From a bacterium (GTDB lineage: Bacteria; CLD3; SB21): a stretch of DNA of 64,000 nt. Both the position numbers and the translations under genes were made by a program. The stretch spans positions 186,001-250,000 of the forward strand of contig JABWCP010000004.1 of the NCBI GenBank assembly GCA_013360215.1. Reading direction: 5' to 3'. The notes beneath the pieces are model-generated. The model made no database searches, was not told the origin of the DNA, and worked only from the letters and a program-made list of their open reading frames with translations. How positions within the stretch are numbered: the stretch's first letter is position 1; each line of letters starts with the position of its first letter. Below are positions 1 through 9,358 of this stretch, in pieces.

Positions 1-1
1 G

Positions 2-3000
2 ATACCGCCGGGATTTACAGGCGCAAGTGTAAATGCAATCGCGGTTGTTGGAACGGATGTTTACGTCGGTGGAGATATTAGCTCGATGAGCGGTAACCCA
101 ACAGCTTCGCACATTGCTAAATGGAACGGCACATCTTGGGAAGCGCTAGGATCGGGCGTTGATGGCGTGGTGCGAGCTATTACTGTTTCCGGCTCAGATG
201 TTTACGTTGGCGGACAGTTTACTACGGCCGGAGGAATATCTTCGCCCGGTATTGCACGTTGGGACGGAAGTGCATGGCATTCGGTGGGCGGGGGTCTCGC
301 CGTAGTCGGAACGCCTAATGTACGCGCTATAGCTGTATCCGGATCTAATATTTATGCCGGCGGTGCATTTACAGATGCAAATGGGAATACCAGCGCTGAC
401 TACATTGCTATGTGGGATGGGGCTTCATGGAACGCATTAGGAACTGGACTTAATGGAACTGTAAACACCATTGCGATAGGAAATTCTAATATTTATGTCG
501 GAGGATTTTTTACCGATGCCGGCTCGATTACAACAGCAGACAGAATTGCGTACTGGAATGGCTCAAGTTGGAATGCTTTATCAACAGGCTCAACTACTAC
601 TGTAAATGCAATTGCTTTTGAATCTGATACTAGTATTTATGTTGGTATTGCAGGTGCGCCGGGTTTAAGAAGGTGGAATGGTACGGCATTTAGTAGTGTT
701 GGTGGGACAAACACGTTAAACAACGCAGTTCAGAGTATTCTTCTTCAAGGATCAAATGTAATCGTTGGTGGTTCATTTACACAAAACGTTAATAAATCAC
801 CGCTCCGTTTAGGCCGAATTGCTCAATGGACAGGAAGTGCATGGCAAGCGCTAGATAGTTTATCAGGTACAGTTAACGCTTTAGGCTATGCGTCAAGTAC
901 ACTTTATATCGGTGGTGCTTTTTCTGATGCTGGAACGATGGTTAATGCAGATCGTCTTGCTCAATGGAACGGTACACGTTTGTTACCTGTTGGTACAGGG
1001 TTAGCAAATACAGTTCGTGCTATAGTTGCTTCCGGTACGACAGTATCTGTCGGCGGTGATTTTGAAGATGCCGACACATTGACCAAAGCAGACTATGCTG
1101 CGCGATGGAATGGGTTCACCTGGTCGGCCATGCAAAGCGGTTTCAAAGGCTCTGTGTATTCGATGTCGCAATCGGGAACTACGATATTTGCGGGGGGTTC
1201 TTTCACGCAGATAGGTACCGGAACAAAAGTAAATAACGTGGCACGATGGACCGGGAGTACGTGGGGTACGATGAATGTTTCAGGTGGTACTGCTAATACA
1301 GTTGGAACGAATGGCTCGGTCAATGCCGTCGCGGCTGTAACAACGACGCGTGCGTATGTGGGAGGTAGTTTTACGAAACTTGGGGACTCTACGGTTGTTA
1401 ATGGTATTGCGCGTTGGACCAATGGTGTGGGTTGGGAAGCTTTGGGATCGGGCGTTTCCGGTGGCAATGTTTATGCTTTGGCTCTTTCAGGTACGAAACT
1501 TTACGTCGGTGGTGATTTTACATCGGCCGGCGGTGTCGCCAATACATCTCATATAGCTGTTTGGGATACGGCAACCGCTACATGGTCAGCTTTAGGTTCG
1601 GGCATTTCTAATAACACAGTGTATTCTATTGTCGTCAACGGTTCAGATGTGTATGTCGGCGGTAATTTTACAGATGCCGGCGGCGTTGCGGCAGCGGACC
1701 ATATTGCTAAATGGGATGGCGTTTCATGGTCCAGTGTAGGTACAGGCACAGAAATAAATAATACCATTCGTACGATGGCTTTTTTGGGAACAGATCTGTA
1801 TGTCGGCGGTGATTTTACAGATGCGGCCGGATATTCAGGTGGTGATTATATTGCTAAGTGGAGCGGATCAGCCTGGTCTGCACTTGGAGATGGTGCCAAT
1901 AATTCGGTTTACGCGATTATTGCTGCCGGCTCCGATTTATATGCCGGAGGAAATTTTACATCAATTGACGGGTCTTCAGCATCGCGGTTTGCACGATACC
2001 GCGTGCCGGATGTGACAGCACCCGCAAGACCGACCGCTGTCGTGAATGCGACCGTCAGTAGTCAATCAATGACAATTAAATGGAAAAAAAATACGGAAGT
2101 AGATTTCGCTAAGTACAGAGTATATACGGGTACCGACTCCAATGCGGTTTCCCAAACCGATTCATCTACTTCTATAAGCGATACATCCCGTGTTATTACA
2201 GGTTTAACCAATGGAATAAAATATTATGCGCGTATCAGTGCGGTTGATATTTGGGGTAATCAAAGTAACGCATCGGTTGCAATTTCCGGTACACCCAACG
2301 ATACAGTGCCGCCGTCAACGCCTTCGCTTATTTCAGCAACCGGGGATAATTTGACGGTTAACCTTACCTGGTCAAAAAATAACGATTCAGATTTCAAACG
2401 TTACCGCATTTATCGGGGTACTTCGCCCGGAGCCACAACCCAGGTGGATTCTGTATCCATCGTCGGTGATACTACGAAAAGCGTTTCAGCGCCGATACCC
2501 GGAGTTACATTTTATTTCAGAGTGCGTACTTTAGATTCAGCAAATAACCTGAGTGCATATTCCGGTGAATTATCAGCGTCTTCATTAGATCAAACGCCAC
2601 CTTCCGCGATTACGGGGCTATCTACGACTGCGGCTGATACGACGGTTATTTTACGTTGGCACCAAAGTACAGCGACGGATTTTGGTAAATACTATATCTA
2701 TATGGATACGGTGGCGCTGCCTGCAACGGCGGTGGATTCGGCGCTGACAAAAGCAGATACCGCACGAACGTTTACGCATTTGACCAATGGTAAAACGTAT
2801 TATTTTCGCGTGACAGCGGCCGATACATTTGCCAACGTATCGGCATTTTCATCGGTTGCATCAGCCACTCCTTTTGATCAGACATCGCCTTCAGCACCGC
2901 AAAATCTTGCCGCGGTGGCAAGTAATGCTTCGGTTGTATTGCATTGGGATGCCAATACGGAAAATGATCTTTTGAGGTATCGTGTATTTGTGGGTACTTC

Positions 3001-4642
3001 CTCTGGTAATCAAGTACAAACCGATTCCACAGTGCATGATAGTATTGTAGTCAATGGCCTGAATAGCAATACGGAGTACTTCTTCCGGATCGCCGCGATA
3101 GATACAGGCAAAAATCAAAGCAATTATTCCAATGAAGTATCAGCTACGCCATTTGCAGCCAATGCCGCGCCGACGAATCCTGTTTTATTGGCAGCTACAG
3201 CTCAAAATCAATCGGTAGTTTTGACGTGGCAAAAAAACCCGGATGCCGACATATTAAAATATTACGTTGCTGCAGGATTGTCTTCTAATCCGACGGCATT
3301 GGTGGATTCAACCAATGGTGATACGACAGTGACATTGTCCGGATTGACCAATGAACAAGCGTATTATTTCAGAATCATAGCTGTTGATTCAGCATTGCAG
3401 GTCAGCGGATATTCCAATGAATTATCCCAATCTCCTTATGATAATGTTGCCCCTGCTACACCGGTAAATTTTATCGCTTCGGCAGGTGATCAATCGGCGC
3501 AACTCACATGGAATAACGATAACACGGAACCTATTAAAATTTATCGTGTTTTTGTTAATGGTTCTCAAGCCGATTCGCTTACGGACACCACGTATACAGT
3601 GACGGGTTTGACAAATTATACGACGTATCAAGTTAGCATCGTCGCTGTAGATAGTAATGATAATGTTTCATCAAATACTTCAGACATCGGCGTAACCCCG
3701 ATTGACTTGACCGCACCTTCCATTCCCAACAATCTTACTGCTGAGGCTAGCGACGCCTCGGTGCATCTAGTATGGTCCGCTAATACGGAAGGGGATCTCG
3801 CTTGGTATCGAATTTATATCAATGACGTACAAAGCGATTCGACGACCGATACGTCTTATACAGCAAACGCTTTAACTAATTACACATCATATTCCTTCAA
3901 AATTGCAGCCGTTGATACCAGCCATAACGCAAGCGCATTGACTTCACAAGTATCAGTTATGCCTTATGATCAGACGGCACCTGCGATTCCTCAGGACTTG
4001 GCTGCAACGGCTGGCGATGGTCAGGTTACGTTGAACTGGACGGCAAACGGTGAAGGTGATTTAGCACGTTATCGTGTATATATGGATGGTACACAGATTG
4101 ATTCGACTACGAATAATAGCTACACAAAGACCGGCTTAACGAACTACACGACGTATAACTTCAAGTTATCAGCCGTTGATACCAGCCGCAATGCAAGCGC
4201 ACCGACTTCACAAGTATCGGTTATGCCTTATGATCAGACGGCTCCTTCAGAAGTAACCGGTCTTAGTGTAACCCGTGGAGACGGTGCATTGACACTAAAC
4301 TGGACAGCAAATGGAGAATCCGATTTTAAAGCCTATCGTTTATTCATGGGAACAAGTCCCAATCCTACGACGCAAGTAGATTCGGTGACAACGATCGCAA
4401 CGACGAGTAAAGAGTTCGGTGGGTTGGTCAATGGTACGACATATTATTACCGCATGGTGGCCGTAGATACATCAGGCAATGCATCGGATTATTCGGATGA
4501 AGTATCTTCATCACCCTATGACCAGACGGCACCTGCGGTTCCTCAGGACTTGGCTGCAACAGCCGGAGATGGTCAAGTTACGTTGAGGATGGCGCGCAGA
4601 TTGATTCGACTACGAACAATAGCTATACAAAAAACGGTTTGA
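2..4642 (+). CDS. Secreted beta-propeller/FN3 repeat protein, 5'-truncated and frameshifted (N-terminal part)
   Basis: The reading frame is open from the first bases of the window, so the true start and any signal peptide lie upstream. The first roughly 640 visible residues are repeats of about 50 residues built on motifs such as VYVGGDFTDAGG and AKWDGSSWSALGSG, which look like blades of a kelch-like beta-propeller. From about residue 640 (counting from the ATG at 86) come ten fibronectin type III units, most opening with D-Q-T-A-P or a variant. The frame ends prematurely because of a deletion in the tenth FN3 unit. The continuation, with the C-terminal sorting domain, lies in the next frame. 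It is probably a large cell-surface or secreted adhesin-like protein; the ligand is unknown. If the frameshift is real, the product lacks its export/anchoring signal. Confidence 0.8.
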   Translation: MPPGFTGASVNAIAVVGTDVYVGGDISSMSGNPTASHIAKWNGTSWEALGSGVDGVVRAITVSGSDVYVGGQFTTAGGISSPGIARWDGSAWHSVGGGLAVVGTPNVRAIAVSGSNIYAGGAFTDANGNTSADYIAMWDGASWNALGTGLNGTVNTIAIGNSNIYVGGFFTDAGSITTADRIAYWNGSSWNALSTGSTTTVNAIAFESDTSIYVGIAGAPGLRRWNGTAFSSVGGTNTLNNAVQSILLQGSNVIVGGSFTQNVNKSPLRLGRIAQWTGSAWQALDSLSGTVNALGYASSTLYIGGAFSDAGTMVNADRLAQWNGTRLLPVGTGLANTVRAIVASGTTVSVGGDFEDADTLTKADYAARWNGFTWSAMQSGFKGSVYSMSQSGTTIFAGGSFTQIGTGTKVNNVARWTGSTWGTMNVSGGTANTVGTNGSVNAVAAVTTTRAYVGGSFTKLGDSTVVNGIARWTNGVGWEALGSGVSGGNVYALALSGTKLYVGGDFTSAGGVANTSHIAVWDTATATWSALGSGISNNTVYSIVVNGSDVYVGGNFTDAGGVAAADHIAKWDGVSWSSVGTGTEINNTIRTMAFLGTDLYVGGDFTDAAGYSGGDYIAKWSGSAWSALGDGANNSVYAIIAAGSDLYAGGNFTSIDGSSASRFARYRVPDVTAPARPTAVVNATVSSQSMTIKWKKNTEVDFAKYRVYTGTDSNAVSQTDSSTSISDTSRVITGLTNGIKYYARISAVDIWGNQSNASVAISGTPNDTVPPSTPSLISATGDNLTVNLTWSKNNDSDFKRYRIYRGTSPGATTQVDSVSIVGDTTKSVSAPIPGVTFYFRVRTLDSANNLSAYSGELSASSLDQTPPSAITGLSTTAADTTVILRWHQSTATDFGKYYIYMDTVALPATAVDSALTKADTARTFTHLTNGKTYYFRVTAADTFANVSAFSSVASATPFDQTSPSAPQNLAAVASNASVVLHWDANTENDLLRYRVFVGTSSGNQVQTDSTVHDSIVVNGLNSNTEYFFRIAAIDTGKNQSNYSNEVSATPFAANAAPTNPVLLAATAQNQSVVLTWQKNPDADILKYYVAAGLSSNPTALVDSTNGDTTVTLSGLTNEQAYYFRIIAVDSALQVSGYSNELSQSPYDNVAPATPVNFIASAGDQSAQLTWNNDNTEPIKIYRVFVNGSQADSLTDTTYTVTGLTNYTTYQVSIVAVDSNDNVSSNTSDIGVTPIDLTAPSIPNNLTAEASDASVHLVWSANTEGDLAWYRIYINDVQSDSTTDTSYTANALTNYTSYSFKIAAVDTSHNASALTSQVSVMPYDQTAPAIPQDLAATAGDGQVTLNWTANGEGDLARYRVYMDGTQIDSTTNNSYTKTGLTNYTTYNFKLSAVDTSRNASAPTSQVSVMPYDQTAPSEVTGLSVTRGDGALTLNWTANGESDFKAYRLFMGTSPNPTTQVDSVTTIATTSKEFGGLVNGTTYYYRMVAVDTSGNASDYSDEVSSSPYDQTAPAVPQDLAATAGDGQVTLRMARRLIRLRTIAIQKTV
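3909..4590 (+). repeat. Near-identical FN3-encoding DNA repeats
   Basis: The stretch around 3909-3982 recurs almost base for base at 4172-4245, and 3961-4034 recurs at 4515-4587 with only a few changes. The units encode consecutive FN3 domains that share the segment DQTAPA.PQDLAATAGDGQ. Such high similarity between neighbouring units is expected to promote slippage or unequal recombination, and also short-read assembly errors. It is the context of the frameshift at the end of the last copy. Confidence 0.75.
4586..4588 (+). other. Deletion junction causing a frameshift in FN3 unit 10
   Basis: Aligning this unit with the one at about 4020-4150 shows both sharing the sequence up to ACGTTGA. The later copy then jumps directly to the GGATGG that precedes the CAGATTGATTCG segment. 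The missing stretch is 49 bases by direct count of the intact copy, which is not a multiple of three. The upstream frame therefore runs into a TGA at 4640-4642, while the correct FN3 sequence continues in the neighbouring frame. Confidence 0.8.
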
Positions 4643-5943
4643 CTAATGATGTAACTTATAATTTCAAAATTGCAGCTGTAGATACCGGGCATAACTTTAG
4701 TGCCTTCTCCACGCAGGTATCGGGCACACCGACCGATATGACGGCTCCATCAAAACCGACTGTATTAACAGCCGTAGCCGGCAATACTAGTATTGTTTTG
4801 ACATGGCGGAAAAACATCGAATCGGATGTAATTCGGTATCGTATATACCGTGGTACGACGGCCGCACCGACAACACAAGTAGATTCCACTACCTCTGCTT
4901 CGGATACGACAAAAACCTATGGCGGTTTGACCAATGGGACGACGTACTTTTTCCGTATCACCGCTGTTGACGGACATGGTAATTTCAGTGTGTATTCCGA
5001 TGATATTTCAGTCAAACCGCTGGATGCGCCGGGTTCACTCACGGTAAGTTTATTCCAAAACAAAGCAGCTAAAAAATATGCTCAAATCACGGTAGTATCA
5101 TCCAAAGCCTTGTCAGCGGTTCCTACCGTGACGGCCAAACTTGGAGTAAATAATACACCCGTCACGATGACGGCTATCGCGTCAAGCAACCAACAGTTCC
5201 GCGGTGGCTTTGTGATAAATAGTGCAGGCAACTATACGTTACAAACGTCCGCACAGACATTGAATGGTCGCGATACGACCGTGCAGCGCACGTTTAATGC
5301 GGTGATTGCCAAATCCGGTGAAGCGGCTACCCTTGCTAGCACGGATGGCAAAGCTTCCCTCAAACTTAATCGCGCGACGCTCGCTGAAGAAGCTGTACTT
5401 CTGTCCGAACAGTCCGACGACGGTGTTTATACATTCTCAGCGGATGCGGAAGCCAACGGCAGCATGATACTTGAAATACAGTTTGATGCGGCTCAGTACG
5501 CCGATCCGTCGAAGTTGTTCATTTATCGAATGGAAAAAGAAACCTGGAGTAAACAAAAAACACAGGTATTTACCAAAACCAATACGCTCAAAGCGCAGGT
5601 AGAAAGTTTTGGAACATACAAGATCGCATATGACGGTTCGTTTGACGGATCGAATATTGTGCCGACAGAGTTTGCGTTGCTTCAAAACTATCCGAATCCG
5701 TTTAACCCCTCCACTACGATCCGATACGATCTACGTGAAGATGAAACGGTATCTCTGAAAATATACAACATGCTCGGTCAGGAAGTTCGTACGCTGCGCA
5801 AAGGATTCCAAATGGCCGGAGAGTATCGCGTACAATGGGATGGTCGCAATAATGCCGGACAAGTCGTATCCAGCGGCGTATATATCTATCGCTTGGAGAC
5901 GAAGTCCTATCGCGCAACGAAAAAAATGATGTTTTTGAAATAA
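4588..5943 (+). CDS. C-terminal part of the frameshifted FN3 protein, with T9SS-type sorting domain
   Basis: This is the continuation of the preceding gene in another frame and has no convincing start of its own; the first possible codon is a TTG at 4639. It completes FN3 unit 10, holds unit 11 (from DMTAPSKPT), then a domain of about 200 residues without a clear family. The end is a typical C-terminal sorting/FlgD-like Ig domain: LLQNYPNPFNPSTTIRYDL, then a YNMLGQEV strand and SGVYIYRLET near the stop. This signature is widespread in FCB-group secreted proteins, where related tails direct export by the type IX system. Presence of the machinery cannot be judged from this window. Confidence 0.8.
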   Translation, partial: DGAQIDSTTNNSYTKNGLTNDVTYNFKIAAVDTGHNFSAFSTQVSGTPTDMTAPSKPTVLTAVAGNTSIVLTWRKNIESDVIRYRIYRGTTAAPTTQVDSTTSASDTTKTYGGLTNGTTYFFRITAVDGHGNFSVYSDDISVKPLDAPGSLTVSLFQNKAAKKYAQITVVSSKALSAVPTVTAKLGVNNTPVTMTAIASSNQQFRGGFVINSAGNYTLQTSAQTLNGRDTTVQRTFNAVIAKSGEAATLASTDGKASLKLNRATLAEEAVLLSEQSDDGVYTFSADAEANGSMILEIQFDAAQYADPSKLFIYRMEKETWSKQKTQVFTKTNTLKAQVESFGTYKIAYDGSFDGSNIVPTEFALLQNYPNPFNPSTTIRYDLREDETVSLKIYNMLGQEVRTLRKGFQMAGEYRVQWDGRNNAGQVVSSGVYIYRLETKSYRATKKMMFLK

Positions 5944-5960
5944 CCGACGAGGAAACAAAA

Positions 5961-6581
5961 ATGAAACGCTTTATCCTCAAAAATTTGACGTTAGTTGCCG
6001 TTATTGCATCTCTGACTGCATGCGGTGGCGGAGGTAAGGGGAAATCGGCTTATACTAAACTAGTCGATCAGGGTGAATCGCAATTTGCAACCGGCAGTTT
6101 TGCCGACGCACGGACTTCATTTAATGCGGCCAAATTGAAAAACCCCAATTCAGCGACAGCCTATATCGGTGCCGCATGGTGTTCGATGTCGCTCAATGAT
6201 ATCGCCGCAGCATTGGCCGATTTTCAAGCCGGATTATCCAAAACCAATGTTAATGCAGATCTTTATGCAGGTTATGCATTTGCCCTCAACGCAAACGGCG
6301 ATTTTGCTTTGTCCAATCAACGTATTGATGAAGCATTGAATGCCGATACCGACTGGGAGTTGTCCTATGATGGCAGTTTGAACGTAAATGATTTGCGTTT
6401 GGCAAAAGCAGAAAATCATTTTCTTTTAGGCCAATACACCGAATCGCTTGCACAGGTCAAACTCCTTAACACGTCATTCAACGCGGATGTAAACACGGTT
6501 TCCGGCCGCGCGGCGTTGTCTGTGGAAATCGAACGCTTGCGTAATGCCTTAGGAAAAAACATCGCACGCATACCCGCTTAA
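5961..6581 (+). CDS. TPR-like lipoprotein
   Basis: The N-terminus is a lipoprotein signal peptide: positively charged start, hydrophobic stretch, then a lipobox L-T-A-C with the cysteine around residue 21, followed by a glycine-rich linker. The rest is alanine-rich helical sequence with tetratricopeptide-like pairs (ARTSFNAAKLKNPNSATAY, then ALADFQAGL). A GAGGAAA ribosome-binding site lies just before the ATG. It is 17 bases downstream of the sorting-domain gene and likely co-transcribed with it; a strong terminator follows. A periplasmic or outer-membrane scaffold role is an inference; no enzymatic motif is visible. Confidence 0.75.
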   Translation: MKRFILKNLTLVAVIASLTACGGGGKGKSAYTKLVDQGESQFATGSFADARTSFNAAKLKNPNSATAYIGAAWCSMSLNDIAAALADFQAGLSKTNVNADLYAGYAFALNANGDFALSNQRIDEALNADTDWELSYDGSLNVNDLRLAKAENHFLLGQYTESLAQVKLLNTSFNADVNTVSGRAALSVEIERLRNALGKNIARIPA

Positions 6582-6603
6582 AAAAATTAAACCGGATTTT
6601 ATA

Positions 6604-6638
6604 AAGCCGTTTCAGGTTTACTTGAAACGGCTTTTTTA
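6604..6638 (+). terminator. Rho-independent terminator
   Basis: An 11-bp perfect stem (AAGCCGTTTCA with TGAAACGGCTT) encloses an 8-base loop and is followed by a run of T. It closes the unit containing the FN3 protein and the TPR lipoprotein. Confidence 0.9.
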
Positions 6639-6675
6639 TTGTCATCGGCAAATGCCTTTGATAATCTTAAGGTGA

Positions 6676-8118
6676 ATGGCTACATTGGCAATCGTAATGA
6701 AAAAAAATCAACCTCATATTCTACTGATCAATCCGTACATTTACGACTTTGCGGCGTATGATCTTTGGTCCAAGCCGCTGGGGTTGCTCTATATCGCCGC
6801 TGTTTTGGAAGAAAACGGTTTTAGAGTTTCTTTGATTGATGCGTTGGATCGGCATGATACCGAAATGTTGGCATGGCAAGGTCGCGCGAGTGCCAAATCC
6901 CGTATGTACGGCGATGGTTATTTTTATAGAGAAATTGTCGAAAAGCCCACGGTGTTTTCTCATATTCCGAGGCATTATGCGCGTTACGGTTTTACACCGG
7001 AACTGATGCGAAAAAAAATATCCGACCTAAATTTAGAACAATCGGTGGACAGTGTCTTAGTCACATCCGGGATGACATATTGGTACAAGGGTGTACATGA
7101 GATCATAGCAATGTGCAAAGAATTAGTACCTCAGGCAGAAGTTATTTTGGGGGGCATTTATGCAACATTGTTTACCAACTATGCTATGGAATTTTCCGGC
7201 GCCGATCGTGTATTTACGGGAGAAAGTGAAAAAACCGTTTTAGCATATCTCTGCTCGCAGTCGGGATTGGAAGTTAAGAAAAACTATAAGGGTTATGATG
7301 ATTACCCCTATCCGGCGTATCATCTGTACTCTAAACTTGAGTATGTTGCGATGATGACATCGCGTGGTTGCCCATACAGCTGTACATTTTGCGCTACGCA
7401 TGCGTTTACTGAAAAGTTTACACCGCGTTCTCCGGAAGGGGCGCTGCATGAAATCATAAATTACGCGAATCAAGGTATACAAAATATTACGTTTTATGAT
7501 GATGCGCTGTTTGTAAATAGCGATAAACATATTAAACGGATTTTACGCGGTGTCATAGAAAACGAAAAAAATGTAAACTTTCACACACCCAATGGCCTTT
7601 TTGCCCGACTGATCGACGCAGAGTTAGCTAAGTTGTTGGTTCAAAGCGGATTTAAAACCATTCGCCTCAGTTATGAAACCAAAAACCCGGAAAGGCAAAA
7701 AGTTTTACGTAAAGTCAGCGACAAAGATTTGGAATCGGCTTTAGAATATTTGGAACAAGCCGGGTTTCTTCGTCACGATATTGTCGTCTATTTGATTATG
7801 GGGTTACCGGATCAATCTCCGGATGAAGTGCAAGCGGGAATAGACTATATTCACAGTTTAGGGGCTAAGGTAAGTCTTTCATCATTTTCACCGATTCCGG
7901 GGACGGCGGATTGGGAAATGGCGCGCCAAAAGTATAACTTTCCAGTCAATGAGCCGCTATTAACCAATAAATCGGTCTACCCTCTGCGCCACCCTGGTTT
8001 TACGTCCGAGGATTTTGACGGATTAAAAAACTACGCCATTGAAAAAAATCGATCATACCCAAAGGATAATCCCACGCTCGATGAAAACCACGTTTCGGAT
8101 TATAATGTCTATGCTTAA
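6676..8118 (+). CDS. B12-binding-like/radical SAM protein
   Basis: An N-terminal Rossmann-like domain (ILLINPYIYDF, then KPLGLLYIAAVLEENG) has the fold of the B12-binding domains found before many radical SAM cores. I do not see the DxHxxG base-off cobalamin motif. The radical SAM 4Fe-4S motif is GCPYSCTFC, with cysteines at about residues 232, 236 and 239. Later segments (TIRLSYETKNPERQKVLRK, LIMGLPDQSPDEV) fit the SAM barrel. The start chosen has a nearby AAGGTG; an internal ATG at 6697 is an alternative. The substrate cannot be predicted. The stop overlaps the start of the next gene, suggesting translational coupling. Confidence 0.8.
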   Translation: MATLAIVMKKNQPHILLINPYIYDFAAYDLWSKPLGLLYIAAVLEENGFRVSLIDALDRHDTEMLAWQGRASAKSRMYGDGYFYREIVEKPTVFSHIPRHYARYGFTPELMRKKISDLNLEQSVDSVLVTSGMTYWYKGVHEIIAMCKELVPQAEVILGGIYATLFTNYAMEFSGADRVFTGESEKTVLAYLCSQSGLEVKKNYKGYDDYPYPAYHLYSKLEYVAMMTSRGCPYSCTFCATHAFTEKFTPRSPEGALHEIINYANQGIQNITFYDDALFVNSDKHIKRILRGVIENEKNVNFHTPNGLFARLIDAELAKLLVQSGFKTIRLSYETKNPERQKVLRKVSDKDLESALEYLEQAGFLRHDIVVYLIMGLPDQSPDEVQAGIDYIHSLGAKVSLSSFSPIPGTADWEMARQKYNFPVNEPLLTNKSVYPLRHPGFTSEDFDGLKNYAIEKNRSYPKDNPTLDENHVSDYNVYA

Positions 8119-9346
8119 TCGCGTCGCACTATTTTTGTTTTTTTCATTGATTTCTCTGCAGGCTCAAAATCTTCAGAAGCAGATTGATAAAAGCCGCAAC
8201 AATATGAAAAAAATAAAAGATGAGATTGCCCAATATGAAAACCGATTGACGTCTCAGGCGCAAAAAGAAAAAACAGAAATAGAAAACCTAAATGATATCA
8301 ATGAAAAAATAGGGTTGCTGCATCAGTTATTGGGCGAATTGGAACAAGGACGTCGATTGACGGAGGAGCGTATTGCCGAATTGCGCTCAATACTTTCGCA
8401 AACCCGCACTGAACTGCAAAATCTCAAAGGCCTCACGTCGCAACGGCTTTTACAAACGTATAAACATCGCGATGAAGATCCCTTGGCTTACATTCTTACA
8501 TCCGATTCGTGGACGCAAGCTTTTGCACGGATGAAATATCTCAAACTTATTGCCGAACAAGATCAACGGGACATCCAAAGTCTTCGCACCAAAAAAGAAA
8601 AAATCGAAACACAAAAGAAGTTGATCGAAGTAGAGTTGCTTAATCAGCAATTTCTTATCTCAGAAAAAAAACGCGAAAAGGCTAATCTGGACCAGCAGTT
8701 GGCTCGCCGAAAAAACACACTGAGCAAGATTCGAAAAGATAAACGTCTTTTGGCCTCGCTCATCGAACAACGCAAAGACGATATGGCCAATTTGCAAACG
8801 ATTATCGCTGCATTGGAGAAGAAAAAAGCCGAAGAAGAAGCTTTAGCAAAAAAACGAGCCGAAGAGGCGGCCGCTGCGGCTAAATCCGGTAAAACCAAAA
8901 CGGCGGGCAGCGTTAAATACAAAGAACCGGTTTATACCGAAAAATCAAATTTTGCTCAATACAAGGGACGATTGCCCTATCCTGTTCCCGGTAAAATCGT
9001 GGTAAGTTTTGGAAATCAATATAACGCGGCATTGGGAACCACTACGCGAAATACCGGTGTTGACATTCAGTCCCGCGAAGGAGCGGAAGTGCATAGCGTG
9101 GCTAAAGGAAAAGTGTCGTTGATTTCATGGTTACGCCGCCTCGGGAATACCGTTATTATAGATCATGGCGAAGGATTTTATACGGTTTACGCGCATCTTT
9201 CGGAGATTTTTGTGTCGGTAGATCAGCATGTAGCCGCCGGGCAAACCATAGCCAATCTGGACGAATCCGATGAGGGGAAAGCCGTTCTTCACTTTGAAAT
9301 CTATAAAGATCGGGAAGCGGTTGATCCGGCAGGATGGTTGCGATAG
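8105..9346 (+). CDS. EnvC-like murein hydrolase activator (coiled coil + degenerate LytM/M23 domain)
   Basis: A signal peptide (RVALFLFFSLISLQAQ) is followed by about 240 residues of charged coiled coil and a C-terminal LytM/M23 domain. Starts at 8105 and 8111 both fit the signal peptide and overlap the preceding stop; the longer in-frame extension to 8039 is unlikely. In active M23 peptidases zinc is held by an HxxxD motif and an HxH motif. Here the first is N-T-G-V-D (about residue 315) and the second is A-V-L-H, so two histidines are missing; the Y-A-H-L-S histidine and the final LHFEI histidine remain. This pattern matches EnvC-type proteins, which activate amidases during division rather than cut peptidoglycan themselves. 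Confidence 0.8.
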   Translation: MSMLNRVALFLFFSLISLQAQNLQKQIDKSRNNMKKIKDEIAQYENRLTSQAQKEKTEIENLNDINEKIGLLHQLLGELEQGRRLTEERIAELRSILSQTRTELQNLKGLTSQRLLQTYKHRDEDPLAYILTSDSWTQAFARMKYLKLIAEQDQRDIQSLRTKKEKIETQKKLIEVELLNQQFLISEKKREKANLDQQLARRKNTLSKIRKDKRLLASLIEQRKDDMANLQTIIAALEKKKAEEEALAKKRAEEAAAAAKSGKTKTAGSVKYKEPVYTEKSNFAQYKGRLPYPVPGKIVVSFGNQYNAALGTTTRNTGVDIQSREGAEVHSVAKGKVSLISWLRRLGNTVIIDHGEGFYTVYAHLSEIFVSVDQHVAAGQTIANLDESDEGKAVLHFEIYKDREAVDPAGWLR

Positions 9347-9358
9347 AAACGAAATATT

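Noticed and set aside
1093..1467. Minus-strand open frame opposite the FN3/propeller gene
   Set aside because: It mirrors the repetitive coding strand, has no family similarity or ribosome-binding site, and the opposite strand has a clear repeat protein.
3909..4590. CRISPR-like direct repeats
   Set aside because: The repeats encode FN3 domains in frame and have no spacers of uniform length.
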